Shown here: positions 36,296 to 44,260 of the stretch, in pieces
Numbering within the stretch: the stretch's first letter is position 1
Layout of the letters: each line of letters opens with the position of its first letter
Translations under genes and position numbers: made by a program
Origin: Mycoplasmatota bacterium
Lineage (GTDB): Bacteria > Bacillota_I > Bacilli_A > Acholeplasmatales > Acholeplasmataceae
Assembly (NCBI GenBank): GCA_024650045.1
Contig: JANKMU010000007.1
Coordinates: forward strand, 10,248-74,247
Direction of reading: 5' to 3'
DNA: 64,000 bases
The notes under the pieces: model-generated
The model's database searches: none
The model's input: only the letters and a program-made list of their open reading frames with translations
Told to the model about the DNA's origin: nothing

Positions 36296-36475
36296 AAAAA
36301 CGCCCTTAGATAAAATCTAAGGACGTAAATTTTACGCGGTGCCACCTTAGTTCTAGAGAAAATCTCTAGCCCTCAATGTCGTTATAGCCGACATACTTAT
36401 ATGCTCATAGGGTCCAACCATTCACAATCTAGCATTGGTTTCCAGCATCCCAACTCTCTATAGATAGATTTATGT
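36296..36475 (-). promoter_or_regulatory. T-box riboswitch (Trp) controlling trpS
   Basis: Minus-strand leader with the T-box core 'AAGGTGGCACCGCG' (36335-36348), terminator CGTCCTTAG / CTAAGGGCG plus T run (36295-36325), and a specifier segment 'GAATGGTT' whose UGG codon (36418-36420) specifies tryptophan. Confidence 0.92.
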
Positions 36476-36518
36476 GAATTATTTCCTAATCATCGCATAA
36501 TTTATTATACATCAATAA

Positions 36519-38285
36519 TTATTTTTCTTCAAGAACTTTCTCAAGTTCATCCACTAAAGATGTAAAACGGTCAATAACTGCCATAAATGTTTCTTTATTT
36601 GTTAAATCCGCACCAGCTTTTGCTGCTTGGTTAACAGGATAGTCACTACCACCAGATTTAAGAAGACCTAAATAGTTTTCCATTGCATTCGGTTTTTTGT
36701 TTTTAACGTCAGCATAAATCTTTAGTGAGGCACTATATGATGTAGCATATTGATAAACGTAAAATGGATAGTAGAATAAGTGTGGAATATATGCCCATAC
36801 ATATTGTTTGCCATTTTCTTCAGTGATATCTAGATCATAATAATGCTTGTATAAATCAACCATAATTTTTGATAAAGCTTCATCTGTAATTGGCATTCCC
36901 TTTTCAACCAATTGATTTGCTTCATACTCAAATGTAGCAAATAAAGTTTGACGATAGAAGGTTGCCATTATGCCATCAATTGCTGATTCTAATAAATCAA
37001 CTTTTTGCGCTTTTGATTCTGCTTTTTGAAGTAAGAAATCAAGAAGTGTATGTTCGTTAAATGTTGAAGCAATCTCAGCAACAAATATCGTGTAATCAGA
37101 AGTAGGCATTGGTTGATTTTTATTTGAGAAAATCGTGTGTGCACTGTGTCCTGCTTCATGTGCAAGTGTAAATACTGAATCTAGTGTATCATCATGATTA
37201 AGCAAAATATAAGGATGATATCCGTAGAATCCTGATGAATAAGCACCTGTGCGTTTGCCTTCTTGAGGATAAGCATCGACAAATCCATCTTCAACTGCTG
37301 ATTTTTGATTTTTTACAAATTCTGGATTCATTTCTTTGATTGATTCAAAAAACATAGTTCTAGCATCCTCAAATGGATATTTAGTATCATCTTTTGCTAG
37401 TTTCATAAAGCGATCATAAGTATGATATTTTTCTAATTTTAAATGTTTTTTTCTTAATGAAATATATCGCTTAATCGGTTCAGTATTTTCATAAGCAACA
37501 TCTTTTAGATTATGGAATACAGATGTAGGAATGTTGTTTTTGAATAATGCAGCATCTAAAGCAGATTCATAATTTCTTGACTTATAGTTTGCTGCTAGTT
37601 GTTGCAATACAAGGTTATATGTACTAGCGAAAGCAGCTTTATTTTCTTTATATCGTTTGAATGCTGCCTCAAAGACGAGTCTACGATCATCAGCATTTGG
37701 TACTTCAGCTAAAAGCGAACGATAATTAGATTGAGTTACTGTAATTTCTTTGCCATCGCTTAAAGTAACTTTTTCATCTTCAGCATCGACAATTGCTAAA
37801 GCTTGATATAGTGAAGCTGGAACACTTTTTGTAGGACCGAAATTAGCAAGGATCTTTTCTTGATCATTACTTAAGACATGCTTTTGTTGTGCAAAAAGTT
37901 TTTCCATTTGAAATTTATAGGTTTTTAGAAAGTCATCACTTTCTACAAATTCCATAATTTTCTCTTGACCAATGCTAATAAGCTCTGGTTGTGTAAATGA
38001 TGTTTTTTGATTCAATTGAGATAACATTAATAACATTTGTTGGTTTTTTGCAGATTTAACAGTGTCTTTTAAGTTTAAATCACTGTTTAAATGAATATAA
38101 GCATATAACTTATAAAGTAATTTAGTTGTTTCCTGTTCTGCTTGGAAGAAACTTCTAAAACTTTCAAGTTCATTTAACTTGCCTTGAAAAGAAGCAAGTT
38201 TTTCAATATGCTCGGGTAATTTCTTCAAATCTTCATCCCAAGCCTCTAAATTTGGATAAAATACAGATAAATCCCATTTTGACAT
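36519..38285 (-). CDS. pepF: Oligoendopeptidase F
   Basis: Cytosolic M3B zinc peptidase that cuts oligopeptides, a natural partner for the peptide importer at the window start. The zinc site is 'AHEAGHSAH' (HExxH, about residue 375) with the second-shell Glu in the downstream 'EIASTFNEH'. 588 residues match the family. The gene is monocistronic; about 200 bases separate it from divergent spx. Confidence 0.95.
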   Translation of the reverse strand: MSKWDLSVFYPNLEAWDEDLKKLPEHIEKLASFQGKLNELESFRSFFQAEQETTKLLYKLYAYIHLNSDLNLKDTVKSAKNQQMLLMLSQLNQKTSFTQPELISIGQEKIMEFVESDDFLKTYKFQMEKLFAQQKHVLSNDQEKILANFGPTKSVPASLYQALAIVDAEDEKVTLSDGKEITVTQSNYRSLLAEVPNADDRRLVFEAAFKRYKENKAAFASTYNLVLQQLAANYKSRNYESALDAALFKNNIPTSVFHNLKDVAYENTEPIKRYISLRKKHLKLEKYHTYDRFMKLAKDDTKYPFEDARTMFFESIKEMNPEFVKNQKSAVEDGFVDAYPQEGKRTGAYSSGFYGYHPYILLNHDDTLDSVFTLAHEAGHSAHTIFSNKNQPMPTSDYTIFVAEIASTFNEHTLLDFLLQKAESKAQKVDLLESAIDGIMATFYRQTLFATFEYEANQLVEKGMPITDEALSKIMVDLYKHYYDLDITEENGKQYVWAYIPHLFYYPFYVYQYATSYSASLKIYADVKNKKPNAMENYLGLLKSGGSDYPVNQAAKAGADLTNKETFMAVIDRFTSLVDELEKVLEEK

Positions 38286-38377
38286 ATGATTAAGTCCTTT
38301 CTCTTTTGTTGACTATATTATAACGCAATCTAACCAGAATCACCTAATGACAAAATTTTAATTATGTAAAATAGTGA

Positions 38378-38391
38378 TAAAAACGTTTACA
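38378..38391 (+). promoter_or_regulatory. cre-like site upstream of spx
   Basis: TAAAAACGTTTACA fits the CcpA operator consensus with one mismatch (position 2). It lies just upstream of the spx -35 box and could also affect divergent pepF. Confidence 0.4.
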
Positions 38392-38395
38392 CATG

Positions 38396-38424
38396 TTGAA
38401 AAATTGTCTAAATAATTATATAAT
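38396..38424 (+). promoter_or_regulatory. spx promoter
   Basis: TTGAAA (38396-38401), a 17-base spacer and TATAAT (38419-38424). Confidence 0.75.
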
Positions 38425-38426
38425 TA

Positions 38427-38485
38427 AGCAACAGGGTAACCTGATGCAAGAACACAAAGTGCTATAGGCTAATACCTATGCTCCA
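38427..38485 (+). promoter_or_regulatory. Structured 5' leader of spx, identity unknown
   Basis: The leader holds CAGG-GTAA-CCTG (GNRA-type hairpin), CAC-AAA-GTG, ATAGG...CCTAT and outer AGCA...TGCT, a compact folded element just before the AGGAGG ribosome site. The segment ACACAAAGTGCTATAGGCTAA resembles part of the c-di-GMP-I riboswitch core seen at 42.8 kb, but the full motif is not there. No known class is assigned. Confidence 0.35.
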
Positions 38486-38499
38486 AAAGGAGGAAGACA

Positions 38500-38961
38500 A
38501 TGATTACTATTTTTACAACCCCAAGTTGTTCATCTTGTCGGAAAGCGAAAAAGTGGCTTGATGATCATAAGATCACTTATGAAGAAAAAAACCTATTTAA
38601 CCAAAGAATTACCGAAGCAGATATTGATCGTATGCTTGAGAACGCAGAAAACGGATTTGAGGACATCATTTCAACAAGATCTAAAATATTCAAAGAAGAA
38701 TCATTAGATGTTGAAGATATGAGAATTAGTGAACTAAAACAGTTTATTATCGAAAATCCAAGTGTTCTAAAACGACCAATCATGATAGACGGTGACAAAA
38801 TGCAAGTGGGTTATAATGATGAGGAAATTCGTGTATTTATTCCTAAGAGACTTAGAGAATTAATTATGTGTGTTGATTGTCCTCAAGGTGAACATTGTGA
38901 CTATCAAAGTGCGCTAAGACGTTATTTTGATGAAATAAAAAAAGACCAACAACATACTTAA
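38500..38961 (+). CDS. spx: Spx-family redox transcription regulator with C-terminal Cys cluster
   Basis: ArsC-fold regulator that binds RNA polymerase alpha and answers thiol stress. The redox switch 'CSSC' (residues 10-13 region) is intact and 'RPIMIDGDKMQVGYND' is typical. Bacillus Spx has 131 residues; this one has 153. The extra tail adds 'MCVDCPQGEHCDY', a CxxC plus Cys cluster that may bind metal or add a second switch. It is preceded by a promoter, a cre-like site and a structured leader. Confidence 0.9.
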   Translation: MITIFTTPSCSSCRKAKKWLDDHKITYEEKNLFNQRITEADIDRMLENAENGFEDIISTRSKIFKEESLDVEDMRISELKQFIIENPSVLKRPIMIDGDKMQVGYNDEEIRVFIPKRLRELIMCVDCPQGEHCDYQSALRRYFDEIKKDQQHT

Positions 38962-38977
38962 AATATGAAAGCAAAAT

Positions 38978-39004
38978 AAAAGGAACTCGTAAGTTCCTTT
39001 TTTG
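38978..39004. terminator. Terminator between spx and the convergent membrane gene
   Basis: AAAAGGAACT / AGTTCCTTTT stem with a CGTA loop and T runs suitable for both strands. Confidence 0.82.
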
Positions 39005-39016
39005 TTTGCGTAATTT

Positions 39017-39409
39017 TTATGCTTTCTTTTCAAAACTTAGTGTTAGATAGGAATAGTAACCTAGTCCAGAACCACCTAATAATAAAATGAATCCTAACAC
39101 AAATGCTGTTCTAACTGCTGGTGCATATTGTGAAACAATAAATATATCACCGTTAAGAACACCCCATTGATCCAAATGAAGACCAAACAACACTGTTAAA
39201 ATGATTGAAGCGGATAATAAGAAACCTTTGTTTTCAAAGTACCACCCAATCCAAAGCAGAACAACTGGTATTAATAATTTATGTAATGACGGCATAACAA
39301 GGACACCGTATGTATTAAACCACCCCTGTGTTCTAATTAGTAACGCTACTAAAAAAAGCACACTAGCAACAACAGCTGTTATAAAATAAAGTAAACTACG
39401 TTCTTTCAT
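39017..39409 (-). CDS. Four-helix membrane protein of unknown function
   Basis: About 130 residues with four hydrophobic segments (near 9-27, 37-55, 62-80 and 96-118) and few charged residues between them. No family was recognised. The start 'MKERSLLYF' has GGAGG nine bases upstream; an earlier ATG includes that site and is unlikely. It is transcribed alone and ends at the terminator shared with spx. Confidence 0.6.
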   Translation of the reverse strand: MKERSLLYFITAVVASVLFLVALLIRTQGWFNTYGVLVMPSLHKLLIPVVLLWIGWYFENKGFLLSASIILTVLFGLHLDQWGVLNGDIFIVSQYAPAVRTAFVLGFILLLGGSGLGYYSYLTLSFEKKA

Positions 39410-39528
39410 TAGGGCCTCCATCGATACTTACTTACATATATTATTATAAGTTGTATACCCTTTAATGTCAATGTTATTATGATTTTAATTGCATAAAAGG
39501 GCTTTAAATAGGTGTAAAACATTTATTG

Positions 39529-40791
39529 TTATGCTGTTTTAGTAGGTTTTTCTTCTTTATCAGGTTTGAAAATCGCATAAAGTGACGATAATACAGCTGC
39601 AACAAACCCAGCAGCAAAGCCATTATTATATAGGTCAAAGCCACCTTGAAATGCTAATGCTAATGGTGTTATTAATAAATGGATAAAACCTGCAATAACA
39701 CCAGCTATAAAACCGTACTTTCCAGCTAAAGGTGCTAACCCTGTTACAAAGAAGATAGCTAGTATCGGGCCAAGTGTTAATTCTAATGGTGTAAGAAGCA
39801 CTGCCAACATCGCTCCTAAAACAACTGGTATTGAGTTTAATGGGTGCTTTCCGAATGCAGCAAACCCTACAATTGTAAGGATTGCACCCATAACAGGACC
39901 GTTTATATAAATACCCAAAGCAAGGACGATTGAGACTGAAAATAGCCCCATAACACCAATATTCAAAATGGTTGCTTCTTTGCCAGCAATCGCGGGGAAG
40001 TCAGTGATTAATCGTCCTGATCTTTTTAATATTAAAGGATATTTTTGATAAACTTTAGGGTCCATCATAAATGCAATAATGATTAATAAAATGGATACAA
40101 TGATGGTAGACCAAAGTAATTCCAAATGATATGCATTATTGACTTCCACACTTCTTTCAATAACGGTGAATGACGAAATAATACCTGTTAACAACATGGA
40201 TAATACACCCATAGAAAATCCGGTGTTATATAAGTTGTATCCCTGGTGGAATTTAATAGCATGTGCGTTAAAAGATGGAAGAACAAAACCAACTAGTAGA
40301 CCAACTGATATCCCAAGTGGAATGGATATATAATATTCTAAGCCAACACCAAACATCAGATAACTAACGATTGGTGAAATACCAGATGATAAAAGAAGAA
40401 CTAGAATGTAATTTTTTAATTCTGTTTTTGTTATTTTAGCATAAAAATAAATACCAACATACATCGGTATTGCGTTAAAAATATTTTTCCCAAAAAAGGC
40501 AAATCCAGCGATTGTTAGTAAACAAGCAAAAATAGGACCTGTCATTTTTAGGTCTAATTTTTTAATCAAAATTAAGTTTAAAATAACTGTCAAAGAAACA
40601 TTGATAAGTGTTGCTGATAATCCACCAATTAAAAGATAATCAGAAATCAAAATACTTGGACTCATTAAGATTGCTATGAAACCGTGATATATTGTATCAA
40701 TAGGTTCAATGATAAATGCAATGATAAAAATAACACCAAATATAAATGGTATCAACATATTCTGTTTCATAAAATTCAATATCTTAGTCAT
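39529..40791 (-). CDS. DUF1576-type polytopic membrane protein with internal duplication
   Basis: A roughly 420-residue protein with about 12 hydrophobic segments. Its two halves repeat: 'TGPIFACLLTIAGFAFFGKN' near residue 115 against 'NGPVMGAILTIVGFAAFGKH' near 295, and 'GYNLYNTGFSMGV' against 'GFDLYNNGFAAGF'. The pattern resembles DUF1576 proteins, by memory of the family, not by search. It could be a transporter or channel; the ligand is unknown. A longer frame exists, but AGGTGAAATAAAT before 'MTKILNF' marks the start. It follows the CYTH gene on the same strand. Confidence 0.72.
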   Translation of the reverse strand: MTKILNFMKQNMLIPFIFGVIFIIAFIIEPIDTIYHGFIAILMSPSILISDYLLIGGLSATLINVSLTVILNLILIKKLDLKMTGPIFACLLTIAGFAFFGKNIFNAIPMYVGIYFYAKITKTELKNYILVLLLSSGISPIVSYLMFGVGLEYYISIPLGISVGLLVGFVLPSFNAHAIKFHQGYNLYNTGFSMGVLSMLLTGIISSFTVIERSVEVNNAYHLELLWSTIIVSILLIIIAFMMDPKVYQKYPLILKRSGRLITDFPAIAGKEATILNIGVMGLFSVSIVLALGIYINGPVMGAILTIVGFAAFGKHPLNSIPVVLGAMLAVLLTPLELTLGPILAIFFVTGLAPLAGKYGFIAGVIAGFIHLLITPLALAFQGGFDLYNNGFAAGFVAAVLSSLYAIFKPDKEEKPTKTA

Positions 40792-40849
40792 ATTTATTTC
40801 ACCTGTTGAAAACATTATAGCAAAAAAAAATACAGGATGTAAAATAAAT

Positions 40850-40880
40850 ATAAAAAAAGATAGCAAATTTTTGCTATCTT
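40850..40880 (-). terminator. Terminator at the end of the CYTH gene
   Basis: AAGATAGCAAA / TTTGCTATCTT stem, overlapping the stop codon, then T-rich sequence on the minus strand. Confidence 0.7.
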
Positions 40881-41425
40881 CTACACATAAACGCTCTTTC
40901 GCTTTTTCTTTTTGTTGGTTGAACTTCAATTTGATATTTGTCTAAAAATTGTTTGAACAACTTTTGACCCTCATCATAATCATTAACTTCATACTCAACT
41001 TCGTAATCGACGATATTACAATATTCACAACGATCCAAGAAAAGTGTACCACCTTCATATGGTGTACTAACCCTATAATTATCTAAAGAAACTCTAAACT
41101 CAACAAAATAATCGATATCATCGAAAAAATCTTTTGTGTTAAATCCATTTTCAATCATATCTTTTGCTTGGTCAGGAGTTAATAAGACATGGCTTTCATA
41201 AGCACCTTTTTCACTTTGACTCTTTAGAGTGACTTTATATCTGTTTTCACCTTTTTGACGAATTCGAAGAATAATTTGTTGCTCCATTAACCTGTATTCA
41301 TCTGTGTCAAAATAATGATTTACTTGCTTAAAAATATTGTTTTCTAGATTAAACAACTTAAGTAGTTCTTGATATTTTTCAAAAGTTATAGCAGTTTTAA
41401 ATTCAATCTCGATATTCTTGGTCAT
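40874..41425 (-). CDS. CYTH-domain protein (YjbK-type)
   Basis: A 183-residue triphosphate tunnel-metalloenzyme fold. The signature 'EIEFK' is at residues 5-9, and charged strands such as 'ILRIRQKGENRYKVTLK' line the tunnel. Family members hydrolyse polyphosphate, thiamine triphosphate or nucleotide triphosphates, or make cAMP; Firmicutes YjbK is linked to (p)ppGpp-gene neighbours, not seen here. The start 'MTKN' follows GGAAAGGTG. Confidence 0.85.
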   Translation of the reverse strand: MTKNIEIEFKTAITFEKYQELLKLFNLENNIFKQVNHYFDTDEYRLMEQQIILRIRQKGENRYKVTLKSQSEKGAYESHVLLTPDQAKDMIENGFNTKDFFDDIDYFVEFRVSLDNYRVSTPYEGGTLFLDRCEYCNIVDYEVEYEVNDYDEGQKLFKQFLDKYQIEVQPTKRKSERAFMCRR

Positions 41426-41503
41426 TGACATCACCTTTCCGAAGAACATGTTGCAATTCATTATGCCCTTTATATTATATCAAATCAGGGATACAAAAGG
41501 AAG

Positions 41504-41517
41504 GAAAAACGTTTACA
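41504..41517 (+). promoter_or_regulatory. cre-like site between gapA and the CYTH gene
   Basis: GAAAAACGTTTACA matches the CcpA operator with two mismatches, 25 bases upstream of the gapA -35 box. Confidence 0.3.
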
Positions 41518-41541
41518 TTCATAAAGACTAAGGATATATAT

Positions 41542-41569
41542 TTGAATTAAATCGTATAAATGGTAAAAT
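41542..41569 (+). promoter_or_regulatory. gapA promoter
   Basis: TTGAAT (41542-41547), a 16-base spacer and TAAAAT (41564-41569). Confidence 0.6.
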
Positions 41570-41606
41570 ATAAATGATGAATAAAACATTCAAGGAGGAA
41601 ATAAAG

Positions 41607-42623
41607 ATGGCTATTAAAGTAGCAATTAACGGTTTTGGCCGTATTGGACGTCTTGCATATAGACTTATGGCAGATGATCCACAATTTGATGTAGTAGGTA
41701 TTAATGATTTAACAGATGCTGAAACTCTAGCATATTTATTAAAGTATGACACAGCACAAGGTAACTTTAAAAAAGACTCAATTAAGTTTGAAGGAACTGA
41801 CTTGGTAGTAGATGGTAAGAAAATTCCTGTCTTCAGCCAAAAAGATCCTAAAGAATTACCATGGGGTAAATTAGGTGTTGATGTTGTATTAGAATGTACA
41901 GGTTTCTTTACCGATGAAGTTAAAGCTGGTTGGCATTTAGAAGCTGGTGCTAAAAAAGTTGTTATTAGTGCACCTGCATCAGGAAACGTTAAGACAATCG
42001 TTTATAATGTTAATGATGATATTTTAGATGGTACAGAAGATATTTTAAGTGGCGCTTCATGTACAACAAACTGTTTAGCTCCAATTGCAAAAGTACTAGA
42101 TGACAACTTTGGTATCAAAGGTGGATTCATGACAACGATTCATGCTTATACTGCTGATCAATCTTTAATGGATCAACCACATAAAAAAGGCATTATGTCA
42201 AGACGTGGCCGCGCAGCAGCAAACAGTATTATTCCAAGTTCAACTGGTGCAGCAAAAGCAATCGGTTTAGTATTACCACAATTAAAAGGTAAATTAGATG
42301 GAACTGCACTTCGTGTTCCAACAATAACTGGTTCAGTTGTTGATTTAACTGTTGAAGTTAAAAAGCATACAACACTAGAAGAAGTAGATGCAGCATTTAG
42401 AAAAGCAGCTAATGAAACATTAGCATATGTATCTGATCCTATCGTTTCATCAGATGTTATTGGTTCAAGATATGGTTCATTATATGATGCACATACTACT
42501 CAAATTGTTAACTATGATGATAGACAACTTGTTAAAGTGATGGCATGGTATGATAATGAAATGAGCTATACTGCACAATTAATTCGTACAGTTAGTAAAT
42601 TAGCAAGTTTAATTAAAAAATAA
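41607..42623 (+). CDS. gapA: Glyceraldehyde-3-phosphate dehydrogenase
   Basis: NAD-dependent glycolytic enzyme. '[12 protein letters not shown]' binds NAD and '[12 protein letters not shown]' holds the catalytic cysteine; the downstream 'IHAYTADQ' has the partner His. 338 residues is standard. The start 'MAIKVAING' has CAAGGAGG upstream; the longer frame adds nothing conserved. It is transcribed alone and ends at a terminator. Confidence 0.97.
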   Translation: MAIKVAINGFGRIGRLAYRLMADDPQFDVVGINDLTDAETLAYLLKYDTAQGNFKKDSIKFEGTDLVVDGKKIPVFSQKDPKELPWGKLGVDVVLECTGFFTDEVKAGWHLEAGAKKVVISAPASGNVKTIVYNVNDDILDGTEDILSGASCTTNCLAPIAKVLDDNFGIKGGFMTTIHAYTADQSLMDQPHKKGIMSRRGRAAANSIIPSSTGAAKAIGLVLPQLKGKLDGTALRVPTITGSVVDLTVEVKKHTTLEEVDAAFRKAANETLAYVSDPIVSSDVIGSRYGSLYDAHTTQIVNYDDRQLVKVMAWYDNEMSYTAQLIRTVSKLASLIKK

Positions 42624-42647
42624 AAAAGTGAGTTAATTACATGATTA

Positions 42648-42679
42648 AGGGCAAAATCAACGATGATTTGCCCTTTTTT
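42648..42679 (+). terminator. Intrinsic terminator of gapA
   Basis: GGGCAAAATC / GATTTGCCC stem with a 6-base loop and T6. Confidence 0.87.
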
Positions 42680-42731
42680 GTTTGAATATCAAAAAATTTA
42701 CGAAATAATTACGAAATAAAGCACTTTTTGT

Positions 42732-42760
42732 TTGACACAGCAGGGCATGTATTATATAAT
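42732..42760 (+). promoter_or_regulatory. Promoter of the SipW/surface-protein locus
   Basis: TTGACA (42732-42737), a 17-base spacer and TATAAT (42755-42760): consensus promoter placing transcription start about 35 bases before the riboswitch. Confidence 0.88.
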
Positions 42761-42795
42761 AGTTACGAAAATGAAAGAATATGCATTTTCTAAAC

Positions 42796-42873
42796 AAATG
42801 TTAAAGGCAAACTTAAGGAAACTTAAGGACGCAAAGCTATAGGGCCTAAAAAAAGGTAGCCAGTTGTCATTTA
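42796..42873 (+). promoter_or_regulatory. Cyclic di-GMP-I (GEMM) riboswitch
   Basis: The conserved core is plain: GGCAAAC (42806-42812), hairpin CTTAAG-GAAA-CTTAAG with a GNRA loop, GACGCAAAGC (about 42828-42837), ATAGGGCCTA, then AGGTAGCC and AGTTGTC closing the first helix with GGCAAACT. These match the GEMM-I aptamer in order and spacing. It precedes a strong terminator and a surface-protein operon, a typical class of c-di-GMP targets. Confidence 0.93.
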
Positions 42874-42881
42874 GAATAAAA

Positions 42882-42978
42882 TCTACGATATGTAGATTTA
42901 GAATTCTACGCTTGACGATATGGCTTTTTATATGAAAAGACATTAAAGTTAACGTAGGATACCTATGTTGACTTTTTT
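42882..42978 (+). terminator. Expression platform with intrinsic terminator downstream of the c-di-GMP riboswitch
   Basis: A first hairpin AAATCTAC / GTAGATTT (about 42879-42900) lies after the aptamer. The terminator proper is AAAGTTAACGTAGG / CCTATGTTGACTTT (42945-42975), a 14-bp stem with a 3-base loop followed by T6. It ends before the AAGGAGG of the first surface-protein gene, so c-di-GMP binding probably decides termination or read-through. Whether the ligand turns the locus on or off cannot be read with certainty. Confidence 0.82.
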
Positions 42979-42999
42979 AAGTCTTAAGGAGGCGAAAAC

Positions 43000-43581
43000 T
43001 TGCTAGGGAAGAAATATGTACCAATTGTGATTATCATCATGTTGGTTATTGCATTAGGTTTTACATCCTCAGCAGCATTCGCTTATTGGCAGGATGTATC
43101 ACAAATTGGGAATGTTGTAATTCGGTTTGAAGGTGAAGATGCAAATCTAGTTGTTGAAGCTCAACATGAAGAATTTACCGGAAAACTTGTTCCTCAAGGA
43201 TATATATATTTTGAAGGTGAAGTTGATGAAGTTATCTTTGAATACGATGTGAGTGTTGATAAAACACTAGTTCAAAGCATGAATCTCATCGTGGAAGCAA
43301 AAGATATATTAATTGGTGAATCTGATGAATATGATCATCTTGTAGACATTTCAATTGGAAATGCAAAAGAGTATTTTGTAAATGAACTTTTCAATAGTGT
43401 TGTTACAGTAACAATCGTTGTAAGGTTATTGGAGCCTATCGATAATGATGAGGCAGTAGAAAAAGGTTTGGACCTTGAGTTGGTTAATGTTGAAGATTCT
43501 GAATTAGCATATAACTCAATTAAAGGAAAAGATATAAGTTTTACAATAAGTTTTAGGGTTGAACCTAAAGAAGTAGAATAA
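43000..43581 (+). CDS. Secreted protein with SipW/TasA-type signal peptide (1)
   Basis: A 193-residue protein, TTG start after AAGGAGGCG. Short basic N-terminus, hydrophobic helix (about 7-24), then 'SSAAFAYWQD', the cleavage pattern of SipW substrates such as TasA and camelysin. The mature part (about 30-193) is acidic and rich in beta-type alternation ('VVIRFEGEDANLVVE', 'VTVTIVVRLLEP'), as in small TasA-like fibre subunits. It is the first gene after the riboswitch terminator. No cell-wall anchor is present. It could be a minor or base subunit. Confidence 0.75.
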   Translation: MLGKKYVPIVIIIMLVIALGFTSSAAFAYWQDVSQIGNVVIRFEGEDANLVVEAQHEEFTGKLVPQGYIYFEGEVDEVIFEYDVSVDKTLVQSMNLIVEAKDILIGESDEYDHLVDISIGNAKEYFVNELFNSVVTVTIVVRLLEPIDNDEAVEKGLDLELVNVEDSELAYNSIKGKDISFTISFRVEPKEVE

Positions 43582-43614
43582 AAAAAAGGGAAAATAAAAA
43601 AAGGGGATTTAAAA

Positions 43615-44175
43615 ATGAGACAAAAAAATTTAGTAATTGGTTTATTAGTTATGTTGGCATTAGTAGTATCAGGTTTCACTTATGCATATTGGGCAAATGG
43701 TATTGCAGCTGATAGTGAAACTGCAATTGGAACAATCAGTGTTGGTACTGGGGAAACTGTAACATCAACAGTGAATGTTGCTGCAGCGGTTAATAGTCAA
43801 GGAGCTGATGATTTAGTTCCATCAGGATTTGGTGGTACTGGTAAAATCGAGTCATTGACATTAACATTCTCAGTTGATTGGGATTCAACAGGTTTAGATG
43901 CTAGTAATTTACAAAGTACATTAACAGTAGCTCTTGATTCTGCAGTAAATCCTACCCCAACCGATGTTTCAAGTCTGTTTGGTGTGTCTTATAATGGTAC
44001 TGGAGCTGGAAATGCTGAGTATACTATAGTTTCTGATGGTAGTGCAGTTTCAGTAGTTGTAACTGTTACACTAAACGAACCAGCAAACCAAGCTGAATAT
44101 GATTTAGTAGCTGGTTTAAATATTACATTAACATTTTCTTTCTCAGTAGCAGCTAGCACTACACCTGCACCATAA
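43615..44175 (+). CDS. Secreted TasA/camelysin-like protein, candidate fibre subunit (2)
   Basis: A 186-residue protein with signal 'VVSGFTYAYWANGI' (SipW type, cleavage near residues 24-26). The mature part is poor in charged residues and rich in Thr, Ser, Val and Ala in alternating patterns ('LTLTFSVDW', 'SVVVTVTLNEP', 'LTFSFSVAA'), consistent with a beta-sandwich fibre subunit. An AAAAAGGGG site precedes the start. It lies between the first secreted protein and the repeat protein and is the likeliest major structural subunit (inference). Confidence 0.75.
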   Translation: MRQKNLVIGLLVMLALVVSGFTYAYWANGIAADSETAIGTISVGTGETVTSTVNVAAAVNSQGADDLVPSGFGGTGKIESLTLTFSVDWDSTGLDASNLQSTLTVALDSAVNPTPTDVSSLFGVSYNGTGAGNAEYTIVSDGSAVSVVVTVTLNEPANQAEYDLVAGLNITLTFSFSVAASTTPAP

Positions 44176-44260
44176 GAAGTAATATAGACTACAATATTAT
44201 AAAAATTCAATAGGCGGCTGTCATAAGCTGCCTTTAGTACCAAATCAAGGAGGTGTCATT

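Noticed and set aside
38427-38485. Second c-di-GMP riboswitch before spx
   Set aside because: Only part of the core resembles GEMM; the GGCAAAC strand and GACGCAAAGC are not intact, so it is listed only as an unassigned folded leader.
40792-40929. Longer N-terminus for the DUF1576-type protein
   Set aside because: It would run into the CYTH gene and its terminator, while a good ribosome site precedes the internal ATG.
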